Shown: in pieces, positions 1 to 8,488 of the stretch
Numbering within the stretch: the first letter of the stretch is position 1
How the letters are laid out: every line of letters begins with the position of its first letter
Source of the DNA: a virus
Strand: one strand, 5' to 3'
Length of the DNA: 23,413 nucleotides
Virus record (IMG/VR): IMGVR_UViG_3300031774_000160
Coordinates: 1-23,413 of that record
Notes under the pieces: generated by a model
Databases searched by the model: none
What the model was told of the DNA's origin: nothing
What the model saw: only the letters and a program-made list of their open reading frames with translations
Translations under genes and position numbers: made by a program

Positions 1-292
1 CGTATAATTTTAACTCACCTTGAGCTTTTAATCTAATTTCATCAAGGTAAGAATTAGCATCAGTAATTAATGCACTACTTGCAGTAAGGTTTCCAGGAGT
101 GTGGTCGAGCATATCCATGAAGTGCTTTCCACCAATAATCTCTGGAGTGTTTCCACCTCCACTTTCATTCCCTATAGCAAGACGCTTTCCATATGTTCCA
201 TTATCCCCATAGGCATAAAATAGCTCCCCCTGTGCAACACTAGTAGGTTTGCCCGTGCCTGTGGTTCTTTTAATCTGAATTGTTTGAGCCAT
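1..292 (-). CDS. Tail fibre-like protein, N-terminal part (runs off the left edge)
   Basis: Reading the minus strand from ATG at 292 gives 97 codons with no stop before the window ends, so the gene is partial. This ORF was translated by hand. The protein begins MAQTIQIKRTTGTGKPTSVA and continues QGELFYAYGD, then YGKRLAIGN. This 'IKRxxGxGxPTxxxxGELxY...LxIG' pattern opens many phage fibre and receptor-binding proteins, where the N-terminal piece anchors a larger fibre. A GGAG ribosome binding site lies about seven bases before the ATG. It follows the 137-aa fibre-type gene with an 18-base gap and is probably in the same transcript. The receptor-binding end lies outside the window, so specificity cannot be judged. 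Confidence 0.75.
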   Translation of the reverse strand, partial: MAQTIQIKRTTGTGKPTSVAQGELFYAYGDNGTYGKRLAIGNESGGGNTPEIIGGKHFMDMLDHTPGNLTASSALITDANSYLDEIRLKAQGELKLY

Positions 293-310
293 TTATAACT
301 CCGAATTATC

Positions 311-724
311 CTAATAGGATCCTGCGTCTACTGTATCAGAGTCGCCACCAGCTGCGCCCACTATTATGGGTACCCACTGAAAAGTGCCTGTACTTGTTTC
401 TCTATAGACTTTGAATTGTTCATCATCGGTATCATACCACGTGTCTCCTTCCTCTATATTGGAACCAGTAGGAGCGGATGCACCGCGAAAATCTTGATCT
501 GCTAGTTGTTCTAATGCTGCTTGAACATTGGTAGCAGTTATTGTCTTATAAGGGGTAACAACAGAATTAGATGCTTGTTGATATTGAAACCCCACAGCAA
601 AGTTATTTACACTTACGCTAGTTATAGTATCAACTAAGGTAACGCCAATACTATTATTATTTGTTACAGATACATTAGTGACTTCTTCTGTAATTGCAAC
701 TTTTGTTCCGGAAGAATCTGGCAC
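311..724 (-). CDS. Fibre/tip accessory structural protein, 137 aa
   Basis: This is a small acidic protein rich in Ser, Thr, Val and Asn. The N-terminal half (about residues 1-50) is beta-rich and repetitive (VTNVSVTNNN, then ITSVSVNN). Residues about 62-75 read TITATNVQAALEQLAD, a motif common in phage fibre shafts and collars. About residues 78-106 contain GASAPTGSNIEEGDTWYDTD and then FKVYRE, a module widespread in phage tail fibre proteins. The C-terminus ends DSDTVDAGSY, resembling fibre 'DxDTxDG' termini. The start is GTG at 724, overlapping the previous stop as TAGTG, so it is probably translated by coupling. A role as fibre subunit or connector is inferred from these modules and from its place between the BppU-like gene and the fibre gene. 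No enzyme motif is visible. Confidence 0.65.
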   Translation of the reverse strand: MPDSSGTKVAITEEVTNVSVTNNNSIGVTLVDTITSVSVNNFAVGFQYQQASNSVVTPYKTITATNVQAALEQLADQDFRGASAPTGSNIEEGDTWYDTDDEQFKVYRETSTGTFQWVPIIVGAAGGDSDTVDAGSY

Positions 725-1062
725 TACCTTGTTACCTCTGGATTAATAGTAACACTTCCTTGTATTAATCTTTTTACAGTTGCGTCACCCGAAGTATGAA
801 TTTCCAGATCATATACATACCTACCTGCAGAAATACCAGAAGTAGTAGAAGATGACATTTCCATTTTCATTGTACCGGCAGAAGCATTAACTACGCTTAC
901 AGTAAAGCTTGCCGTCGCACTAGAGGAAGCATGGGTTGAGCGCATCTGAGCCCTGCCTGAGTAGCCAGTAAGATTCTTAGCTGTTCCTGACTCTGTAATT
1001 GTTAAGTCAATGGCAAAGTCGGAGCCTTGGTCGATGACTAAGTCATATGTAGCTGCTGTCAT
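724..1062 (-). CDS. BppU-like baseplate/fibre attachment protein, 112 aa
   Basis: The protein reads as one compact beta domain: YDLVIDQGSDFAIDLTI at residues 5-21, then LTGYSGRAQMR at about 31-41, then SAGRYVYDLEIH at about 78-89, ending VTINPEVTR. This order (strand-rich start, 'LTGYxxRAQxR', 'GxYxYDLEI', 'GxVxxxPEVTR') matches small phage proteins related to the N-terminal domain of baseplate upper protein BppU, which docks fibres on the tail tip. The family assignment is from memory of the pattern. The start is ATG at 1062 with GGAG eight bases upstream. It is the first gene after a strong promoter at 1082-1110, so the fibre block (this gene, the 137-aa gene, the partial fibre) can be transcribed separately from the rest of the tail. 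Its stop overlaps the next start (TAGTG). Confidence 0.7.
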   Translation of the reverse strand: MTAATYDLVIDQGSDFAIDLTITESGTAKNLTGYSGRAQMRSTHASSSATASFTVSVVNASAGTMKMEMSSSTTSGISAGRYVYDLEIHTSGDATVKRLIQGSVTINPEVTR

Positions 1063-1081
1063 GTGTATTCTCCATTCTAGA

Positions 1082-1110
1082 ATTATATCTCAAAGGACAT
1101 ATTTAGTCAA
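1082..1110 (-). promoter_or_regulatory. Sigma70-type promoter for the fibre genes
   Basis: On the minus strand TTGACT (1110 to 1105) and TATAAT (1087 to 1082) are separated by exactly 17 bases. That is 11 of 12 consensus positions at the optimal spacing. An A-rich tract lies directly upstream (about 1112-1121 on the map), like an UP element. The expected start is near 1075, giving a leader of only about 13 bases that contains the GGAG ribosome binding site of the gene starting at 1062. It lies in the 68-base gap between the oxygenase and the BppU-like gene. Confidence 0.85.
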
Positions 1111-1130
1111 GTTTTATTTTTGGGGTGGTA

Positions 1131-1694
1131 TTATGTAAAAGGAGGGCCGCTGTACCATTGTACAAGAGAGTACCTTGTTCCCTCATTTACTGGACTAACT
1201 TCATGCAACAAAAAAGACGGAAAGATAATAATAGTACCACGAGCATTAACTGTAGGTATTTCGTGAGTCCCCCAACAATCTTTTAATTTAAGATCTCCCC
1301 CAGAGTATTCACTAGGATCTGATAATTGTACTGTTACGGAAACTTTCCTCGTTATATTACTTTCAATATTATTATCTCTATGCCAAGTATAGAAATCATT
1401 TTTCTCATACACAGTGAACTGAGCTTTCTCACTTCCATTAAGATTAAATTGCCATTCTTGCTCATTCGTTTTGTGTACGTAGTAAAATAATAATCTATCT
1501 ACCCAAGAAGTTTTTTCAAACCAAGCAACCTTACCATCCCGAATCTTAGTATCTATGTCATTCAGATCAGACTTGGTAGATATGGTTGCTTGTTCCTGGG
1601 CTAAGAGTAGTCCTTGCTCTATTATCTTGTCACAAACTTCATTTGATAGCTCGCCCGACCAAATTCCTACGGGACTTATTTCGACTTGTTTCAC
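1131..1694 (-). CDS. 2OG-Fe(II) oxygenase, prolyl-4-hydroxylase-like, 187 aa
   Basis: This is a 2-oxoglutarate/Fe(II)-dependent dioxygenase, a family that uses 2-oxoglutarate and O2 to hydroxylate a substrate and releases succinate and CO2. The metal and co-substrate residues are all visible: His105 and Asp107 in FYTWHRDNN, distal His164 in IIIFPSFLLHEVSPV, and Arg174 in GTRYSLVQW for the 2OG carboxylate. The segment SEYSGGDLKL (129-138) is typical of the prolyl-4-hydroxylase/PKHD branch. The length is normal for a single-domain enzyme, and there is no signal peptide. The start is GTG at 1694 with AGGAAG about seven bases upstream, 14 bases after the stop of the J-like tip gene. Such enzymes are known in marine phages, mostly with unknown substrate. 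Here the neighbour encodes a collagen-like Gly-Pro-Pro stretch, so the tip protein is an attractive but unproven substrate. Confidence 0.88.
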   Translation of the reverse strand: MKQVEISPVGIWSGELSNEVCDKIIEQGLLLAQEQATISTKSDLNDIDTKIRDGKVAWFEKTSWVDRLLFYYVHKTNEQEWQFNLNGSEKAQFTVYEKNDFYTWHRDNNIESNITRKVSVTVQLSDPSEYSGGDLKLKDCWGTHEIPTVNARGTIIIFPSFLLHEVSPVNEGTRYSLVQWYSGPPFT

Positions 1695-1708
1695 TTAGTT
1701 ACTTCCTA

Positions 1709-4700
1709 CTACGCTAAATTTCCTATTTTTACTCTCAGAACCTGACTAGGACCGGGAGCACTCTCATATACTTTTATGTTACCACTAGCAGCGTCCAAAT
1801 GGATGCGGCTAGAATTAGCAGTTGTAGAAGAGATCTTTAACTGCTCCGTATCTATTGAATTGGCAGTAATATGAGTAGCTCCAATACTACCACTAACTAT
1901 CATATTTCCATGAATTGTAAAATCAACAGTTGCCCAAGTAGTCGTTTGATTGGCAGCTGGACCATTAGCTACATTAGTAACAACATATCCTTGCATAGCT
2001 GTTCCGTCAGTCCTTCTTACTAGTGCCTGATCATTTACTACTGGGTATCTACCTACATCACCATACCAAGTCGCTTCAGTAGGCGCCGCAGGAGTAGCAT
2101 TATTTGCTATAATAAACTGCCTAAAGAAGGAATAAGTGGCTCCAGGTCCAGGTGGTCCTGGGGTTGAAGCTCCAGGCGGTCCAGGTCCCCCAGGAGGTCC
2201 AGGGGTTGAAGGTCCAGGCGGTCCGGTCGGTCCAGTAAAGAGAAACTGTCCGGCAAAGGTAAAATTACCAGTACTAGCATCAAACCTCATATAGTTTGTA
2301 TTATTACCTACTGAAAAATCTCCAGCACCATCCATAAAGAAACCGGCTGTTGTACTTGTGAAAGAGGTTTTCTGAAAGCTATGAACTTTGGCTGCTTGTA
2401 AATTGGAATTATCAACATGAGTTTGAGACCCGACTTTAAGAGCACTACCTACATGCAATACATTACTAAAAGTATCGTTCGCTGTTATAGCATCTGCAGC
2501 TAAGGTACCATCTACAATTACACTACCATCAAAGTCATTTGTAACTACTGAGCTAAAGTCGGCCACGTTAATTTGTGAAACTTGAGACGACTTTCTTGCA
2601 ACATCCTGATATATTCTAGTTGCGATAGTACTACCACTAAAAATAGTAATTCTGTCATTAGGAACAATTCTTTTTACTAATGCCGTAGTATTAGTGTCCA
2701 TATGGCCGTCCTCTGTATTAAGAGGGCTAGCAATAACTAGATTGGCGACTGCTTGTGCTGTTGCATCAGTTAAAGTGCCTTTCCAAGCAGCAGCATGGGT
2801 TGAGCTCTCAAATTTGTAATGTTGGCCACTTCTCTGATTAAGTTGCATTTTAGTAAAAGTATAAACAAATTCAGCAAACTCATCGCCATCTTCATTATCT
2901 CTTAATGTAGCTGTAAAACCTCCTCTATTTATAGCTTTTGTATCTATAATATTGGCAGAGTTATCTAACTGCAAAGTGCCTGCATCTGCTCCAGATGCTA
3001 CGATTGTAACATCTCCAGAAGCTACTCCTCCTGTGTAGTCGCTGAAAATAATCTCGAATGTGTTTGCGGTGTTACCTGTAGCTGCGTAAGTCCATAGTGT
3101 ATCATCTGAAACAACTTTAAAAACAGAACTCCAATCATTATTAGCAACTCCATCCACCATATCAAACATATAAGTAAGATTACTAGCACTAGCTACTATT
3201 CCTTTACTATCTGTATTTCCAGGCGCTACAGGATTGGGCTGTAGTACCCACTCACTAGCAAGAATATCATCTGTTGCTCCATGTCCCTTTGCTAATGCAT
3301 ATACTCCCCAAACAGCGGCACTACCTACCTGTGCCTGCATTGTTCTATACCAGCCAGTACTACCTATTTGATCTCCGCTAATACTACCGGCGGATACACC
3401 CGTAATACCGCTTGCAAAGGTATAAGTAATGGTTGGAAATCCAGAAATTTGGGGAGGTAGTAAAGCATTTGGGGTTCCATGACCCGCGTTAAAAGCAGCT
3501 AAATCCTGAGCTGCATCATTTCTATATAAGAAGACGGTTGCTTGATTTTCAACATCGGACGGGTTAACTGTAGCGGCGCGCCCATTAGTATTTGGAAAAA
3601 ACAAGGATCTATAATGGGATGTTGTACCATTGGCTTTTTTTACTTCTTTAATATGTCTTGCCCAGTAATAATAAACAGTATTAGTAGTAGTTTCTACTTG
3701 TACATCTTCATAGTCCAGCACCCCTGTTTTTCCTTTCCAGCTATGTATTATATTAGAGTCTGTTAAAGAACCTACGGAGTCAGAGGTAAATCTATAAAGT
3801 ACTGTTTCCCACGCTGGTCCTGCCTTGATTGAAGTAGTAACTTTTAATGTAACCTTATTGGCTGATCCTGTAGCAGTTAAAGCCTCAGGATGGGCTGGAG
3901 TATGATCTCCCTCACCTCCTCCGTTACCTTCTCCGTCTTGAATACGATCAGTAACCTTCGAACCAATTATATAAGTGTTATCATCATGTTCTGTAGCTGT
4001 TACTTGTGTTAAACAATCCGCTGTATAACTTAAATTTGTTATTCTAAATACTTTATTATTATAACCAAATCTAGGGTAGGTTACTTTTATTAGCTCTCCC
4101 GCCACTAAAAGCACGCCTTGAGGTCCTATTCTAAAATTGATCTTTTTATTCGAGCGGGACTGTATTAAATATTGCTCAGCATTTATCCTAGCATTAAAAT
4201 AGTTAGAAATTAACGGAGATTTAAGATCCTTTTTCTTTGGAACTCCTCGATCTTGCTTTAAATATTCTGAATTGAAAAAAGTAACTGAACGATTATCATA
4301 TCTTATAGATGGATCTGGTATACTTATACTAACACTATTTGCGGAACCTTTTATACCGGCATCGTCAACACTAATAGCTCCAATGATTTCGTCCTCAGTA
4401 ATTATTCTAGGATCATCTGTAACATAGCCTGACTCATTAACAGCTTGTTCTACTGCTAAAACATACTTTCCTGCAGAATATCTTAAAATACCATTAAAAT
4501 GATCTAGTAAAGTATTTACATTTTGAAAAACAGGATCACTTGTTCTTAAAGCAGCATTACACTGATGTCTAGTTACCTCATCTTGGGATTGACTCTGCCA
4601 TCCCACATATCTCCAATACATAACATCATCAGAGTCATATATTGTATATCCACTATTTGTGGCAAGATTCGTTTTACTGTCCCAAGCTTTGACAATGGGG

Positions 4701-7700
4701 TTACCATCTGCACTTACACTATTAAGGCTTAATCCGTTTGTGGGACAGCTAAGGGTGATCGTGGAAGGACCAGCTCCGGATAGTTTAGTAAGATCAACAT
4801 TTGCCTGCACGTGAGTATCTGATACTACTGAGGCAAGTTCTGTGATACCGTTAGGAATTTTATGGACTTTACTTCTAAAAGTAGGTTCTGAGTTGACTGT
4901 GGTTGTATGTTGTTTCCAAAAAAGCTGCCCCTCGTTAATAGACTTAGTACTTCCATAAGTTTTCCACTTTTCCCACTTACTTATAAGTTTTCCAATACAA
5001 TCTTTAAAAACTACTTCATAGGAGACAGCACCATTGTCTCGAGTTCGTTGTGTAACACTTTCTACAGTACCCTGCCAGAATAGAGTGCTTCCCCCACCTG
5101 TAATAGAAGGCTTATATTGATATATATCCCCTACAGCCATATTGGTAGTGCTATTAGCAAAGACATGAATCTTAGAGCGAGTATCACAAGCACGAGCAGC
5201 TTCTTTAAAAGATTCAAGATCAATATCTTCTTCTAAATCTAATCCTCTACCAAATCGAGTATTAGTTAAGTAATCCAGTAATTGCATAGCAGGATTAATA
5301 GATACTTTTTTATCTCCTTTAGAAATAATTTTATAAGTATCTCCTGTATTAGCAATAAATTCTCCTGTTCCTGGTTCAAATACTTCCAAAGTAGAGGGAT
5401 CAGTACCGGTAGGATTATACGTATGGTATAAAGTAGCAGCAACACTTAACTTAACCGATTTATTATATGTTATTCTTCTATTAGCAATGTCTACCGAAAC
5501 TACTCTTGTTCCGTCTTCTATACTATGTATTTCCTCATTATAATTTCTTTCAACGGGATAGACAGATTTTGCAGGATCTTCATCTAATTTTGCCTTTATC
5601 GCAGTTAAAGTGTTAGTAGTAGCTTGATTATTATTGAAAGTAATAACGGTTCCTTCGCCTGGAGTTCCTGAAGCATCTGCAGGCATCTCAACACTGATAT
5701 AAGCAGCCACAGTACTTCCATTAATGCTAGCCGTAACATAAGGATAAGCTTGTGTTTGTGCACCTGCAACTGACGGAGTTAAGTCCCCAAATAAAACAAC
5801 TTTAGTACTGCCACCCTTATAACTTATTATTTGGGAATTATAAGTTTTAATAGTATCGTCAGCTAAGGTACGTGTGATCTCAATTCTTTGACCTTTATAA
5901 TAATCATCCACAGTAGAAGCACTATTTGCTAATTTAACAGCATTTGCTACTACAAGAATATCATTTGCTGCAGGAAGATTATCTGTTATTTGTGTATTTC
6001 CGATATTTATAAGTTTATTATTACTAGTATCAAAAGAACCGGGTTGAATATATGTACATGTTTTTTCAATATCAACAGTACCAGGTGTTTCAGTAGACTC
6101 TAAAACACTTATTAGTACACTTTCATTAGAAGCAGAATAAGTTAAAACATCTCTAAGGTCTCCAGAAGGTACAGTAATATCAACTCCACTACCTCCTGAG
6201 TTAGCAGCAACTATAAGCTTATTCGCATCAGTACTAGTAAGGCCGCCATTAAATTGACTTGAAACTATTCCTGGAATAGTTCCTGATTCACTTTGTGCAT
6301 CCCATGTTGATAGAAGTAGTTTATCATTCGCATTACTTAACTGTCCATCTTTTACAATCCAAAATTCAGTTGTAGTTATTCTAACATTACTAGCATTAAT
6401 TAAAGGATCTTTATTAAAACGGAACTTAGTTATGTCTTCTTCTCTGGCATTTGTGTAGACAGGCTTTGCCATAATAGTCACATCTTGAGCTAAAGCCGTA
6501 ATAGTACCAGAATCATCATAGTAAACATCTACCTTATCACCTACTTTAAAGGAGGCTTCTTGTGATATACTAGTGTTTCCTCCCGCATAGACAGGATTTT
6601 CCTTTTGCTCGTAAGACCAATCATAGTTATATTGCTCTACTTCCCTTCCTCTAACTACAAAGTCAATAGACGGTATACTAATATCGCCTTCAGCAACTTT
6701 GTATTTAGCAGCAACATAAGCCGTATCTAGTAATCTATGATTCGGTGTCCAGTATATATCCTCATTTTCTGCTCCTGCTTGTAGTTTAAATCCTTGATTC
6801 TGCACACCACCATCATTACTTAATGATTTATCTGCAATTCTAACCAACATATCATCGGCTCGTTGGTGAGGCCTACCCGCATGAAAATTAAAATCTCCTT
6901 TTATAGGGTATGTAATGGAAGTTCGTTTTTCGTGTGTAACTCCAGAGGCTTGGTTAATACTAGAGTCACTATTTCTATTTAATCCTCGAACTCGTAAAAT
7001 ATAATCAAGATTGGCAAGATTAGGGATACCAAATCTAAAGCTAGTCATACGTCCCATGAAATAATTATAACTACTATCGTATGTAAATGCGGGTAAAGAG
7101 CTTAAAGTATCACCTCTATCCATTCTGCCTTCGCAGAGGACATCTATAGTTTTATCAGTATTTTGTGTACTACGTGTGTCAGAATCATTCTCGCTTAAAC
7201 AAATTCGAGATTGGTCATCAATATACATATCATAAATGCCACCAATTTCTCCTTCGCAAATTGCATAAATAACATAAATCTCAGACGCATCCGAATATAA
7301 TGTATCTGCAAAAACAGGAATACTATCCGTTCTCTGAACACCGTAGATTACAGGTAGGTATTTAGCCTCTAAATTAAATCGTAGGTCAACATCTGCGTCA
7401 ACCATTTCCGTATACTCTACCATTCTATAACGTTTGAAGATAAAACCACTACTCTTCATTCTATATTTGGTTTCTGCTCGCTGATACTCTGCTATAATAT
7501 TTATAGCTTTTTCCGAGTGCATGAATCCTAAGTCACTACCATATTCGTATCTTACAAGCGCGTCTTCATCTACCCGTCCATTACTAGCAAGAGCTCTGTG
7601 CTGGGAGTCGGAAGTTAAACGACCGTTTACACGAACAAAATCACCCCAGTGGCTAGTCATACTCCATACTACTTGTGAACTTTTACTAACGTCTTCTACA

Positions 7701-8488
7701 ACTTTTGCTTTTGCAATAATTCCTTTAAAAATTAAATAAGGAGACCCAATAATAGCTCCTGTTGTTGGATTAATATGAGTTTTATATACGAATACTTCTC
7801 TATTTATGTAGCCTGCATATGCTCCGTTTTCTCCGGTAGCTTCATATTCTTCATAAAATACAGACTCATATTGATCAGCAGAATTAAAAACAACATAGGT
7901 ACCTGTTGTCTGAACATCTGTTGCGCCATCTAGTGCTTCACAAGTAATAGTTCTATCATTATTAGAAAAGGAAGTAATTATTGCTCTTTTATTGTGATAG
8001 TTAGGAGCATTCGACTTCTTAATAGTAATTTTATCGCCTTCTAGAAATCCTGATTGTTTCCAGTCATCTACAGTTCCGGCAAGGGTAAGCGTTACAGCAC
8101 TACCAATAGTATTGGCAGTAGTATATTTAATAGTTATTTGAGCATTTTCGGGGCTTCTACTGCTTAAACCTTCCGAAGCAATAGCAATACTCATATTAGT
8201 TGCTTTTGCCTCTATAGTCTCAGAGATTGTACCTACTTTCTTTACTCGATCCGCACGATATGTTTGTGTTCCGTTACTTACCCCTTTTACATTTTTTGAG
8301 CCATCATCCCATGAAATATCAACAGATGCATCGCTAATATAAGTATAATCTCGGGCATTTCTTGCAGGTTTAGAACTAGCAGTAGTTACTGCTCTTTCGA
8401 ATTTGATTAAATGGGCATATACAAAAGGATCTCCATTAATTAATGAAGTTCTTAATGCAGTACTGCCTAGGTCTCTTTCTGTGCTCAT
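1709..8488 (-). CDS. Tip attachment / host-specificity protein, J-like, 2259 aa, with collagen-like stretch
   Basis: This large tail-tip protein is expected to form the trimeric hub and central fibre that contacts the host. Residues 1 to about 350 resemble a minor tail protein fused in front of the J core. The J-like core starts near residue 378 (KYLPVIYGVQRTDSIPVF) and YAICEGEIGGIYDMYIDD, and is recognisable again near 1075 (LTNTRFGRGLDLEEDIDLES) and 1340-1460 (GKYVLAVEQA, NAEQYLIQSRSNKKINFRIG). A Gly-rich linker (about 1520-1530) leads into fibronectin-III-like and beta-rich segments. Residues 2086-2116 are Gly-Pro-rich collagen-like repeats. The last 140 residues hold a fibre-type end (IVSGSIGATHITANSIDTEQ). 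At 2259 aa it is about twice the length of lambda J (1132 aa), with much extra sequence between about 450 and 1050. The start is ATG at 8488, overlapping the previous stop as ATGA. Confidence 0.88.
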   Translation of the reverse strand: MSTERDLGSTALRTSLINGDPFVYAHLIKFERAVTTASSKPARNARDYTYISDASVDISWDDGSKNVKGVSNGTQTYRADRVKKVGTISETIEAKATNMSIAIASEGLSSRSPENAQITIKYTTANTIGSAVTLTLAGTVDDWKQSGFLEGDKITIKKSNAPNYHNKRAIITSFSNNDRTITCEALDGATDVQTTGTYVVFNSADQYESVFYEEYEATGENGAYAGYINREVFVYKTHINPTTGAIIGSPYLIFKGIIAKAKVVEDVSKSSQVVWSMTSHWGDFVRVNGRLTSDSQHRALASNGRVDEDALVRYEYGSDLGFMHSEKAINIIAEYQRAETKYRMKSSGFIFKRYRMVEYTEMVDADVDLRFNLEAKYLPVIYGVQRTDSIPVFADTLYSDASEIYVIYAICEGEIGGIYDMYIDDQSRICLSENDSDTRSTQNTDKTIDVLCEGRMDRGDTLSSLPAFTYDSSYNYFMGRMTSFRFGIPNLANLDYILRVRGLNRNSDSSINQASGVTHEKRTSITYPIKGDFNFHAGRPHQRADDMLVRIADKSLSNDGGVQNQGFKLQAGAENEDIYWTPNHRLLDTAYVAAKYKVAEGDISIPSIDFVVRGREVEQYNYDWSYEQKENPVYAGGNTSISQEASFKVGDKVDVYYDDSGTITALAQDVTIMAKPVYTNAREEDITKFRFNKDPLINASNVRITTTEFWIVKDGQLSNANDKLLLSTWDAQSESGTIPGIVSSQFNGGLTSTDANKLIVAANSGGSGVDITVPSGDLRDVLTYSASNESVLISVLESTETPGTVDIEKTCTYIQPGSFDTSNNKLINIGNTQITDNLPAANDILVVANAVKLANSASTVDDYYKGQRIEITRTLADDTIKTYNSQIISYKGGSTKVVLFGDLTPSVAGAQTQAYPYVTASINGSTVAAYISVEMPADASGTPGEGTVITFNNNQATTNTLTAIKAKLDEDPAKSVYPVERNYNEEIHSIEDGTRVVSVDIANRRITYNKSVKLSVAATLYHTYNPTGTDPSTLEVFEPGTGEFIANTGDTYKIISKGDKKVSINPAMQLLDYLTNTRFGRGLDLEEDIDLESFKEAARACDTRSKIHVFANSTTNMAVGDIYQYKPSITGGGSTLFWQGTVESVTQRTRDNGAVSYEVVFKDCIGKLISKWEKWKTYGSTKSINEGQLFWKQHTTTVNSEPTFRSKVHKIPNGITELASVVSDTHVQANVDLTKLSGAGPSTITLSCPTNGLSLNSVSADGNPIVKAWDSKTNLATNSGYTIYDSDDVMYWRYVGWQSQSQDEVTRHQCNAALRTSDPVFQNVNTLLDHFNGILRYSAGKYVLAVEQAVNESGYVTDDPRIITEDEIIGAISVDDAGIKGSANSVSISIPDPSIRYDNRSVTFFNSEYLKQDRGVPKKKDLKSPLISNYFNARINAEQYLIQSRSNKKINFRIGPQGVLLVAGELIKVTYPRFGYNNKVFRITNLSYTADCLTQVTATEHDDNTYIIGSKVTDRIQDGEGNGGGEGDHTPAHPEALTATGSANKVTLKVTTSIKAGPAWETVLYRFTSDSVGSLTDSNIIHSWKGKTGVLDYEDVQVETTTNTVYYYWARHIKEVKKANGTTSHYRSLFFPNTNGRAATVNPSDVENQATVFLYRNDAAQDLAAFNAGHGTPNALLPPQISGFPTITYTFASGITGVSAGSISGDQIGSTGWYRTMQAQVGSAAVWGVYALAKGHGATDDILASEWVLQPNPVAPGNTDSKGIVASASNLTYMFDMVDGVANNDWSSVFKVVSDDTLWTYAATGNTANTFEIIFSDYTGGVASGDVTIVASGADAGTLQLDNSANIIDTKAINRGGFTATLRDNEDGDEFAEFVYTFTKMQLNQRSGQHYKFESSTHAAAWKGTLTDATAQAVANLVIASPLNTEDGHMDTNTTALVKRIVPNDRITIFSGSTIATRIYQDVARKSSQVSQINVADFSSVVTNDFDGSVIVDGTLAADAITANDTFSNVLHVGSALKVGSQTHVDNSNLQAAKVHSFQKTSFTSTTAGFFMDGAGDFSVGNNTNYMRFDASTGNFTFAGQFLFTGPTGPPGPSTPGPPGGPGPPGASTPGPPGPGATYSFFRQFIIANNATPAAPTEATWYGDVGRYPVVNDQALVRRTDGTAMQGYVVTNVANGPAANQTTTWATVDFTIHGNMIVSGSIGATHITANSIDTEQLKISSTTANSSRIHLDAASGNIKVYESAPGPSQVLRVKIGNLA
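2154..2224 (-). repeat. Two 29-base direct repeats, 42-base period, encoding the collagen-like stretch
   Basis: The copies at 2154-2182 and 2196-2224 differ at two of 29 positions and lie 42 bases (14 codons) apart, so they keep the reading frame. They encode the repeated piece S/A-x-T-P-G-P-P-G inside the J-like protein (residues 2086-2116). In-frame repeats of this kind can expand or contract by slippage or recombination, so the length of the Gly-Pro stretch may vary between relatives. Confidence 0.85.
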
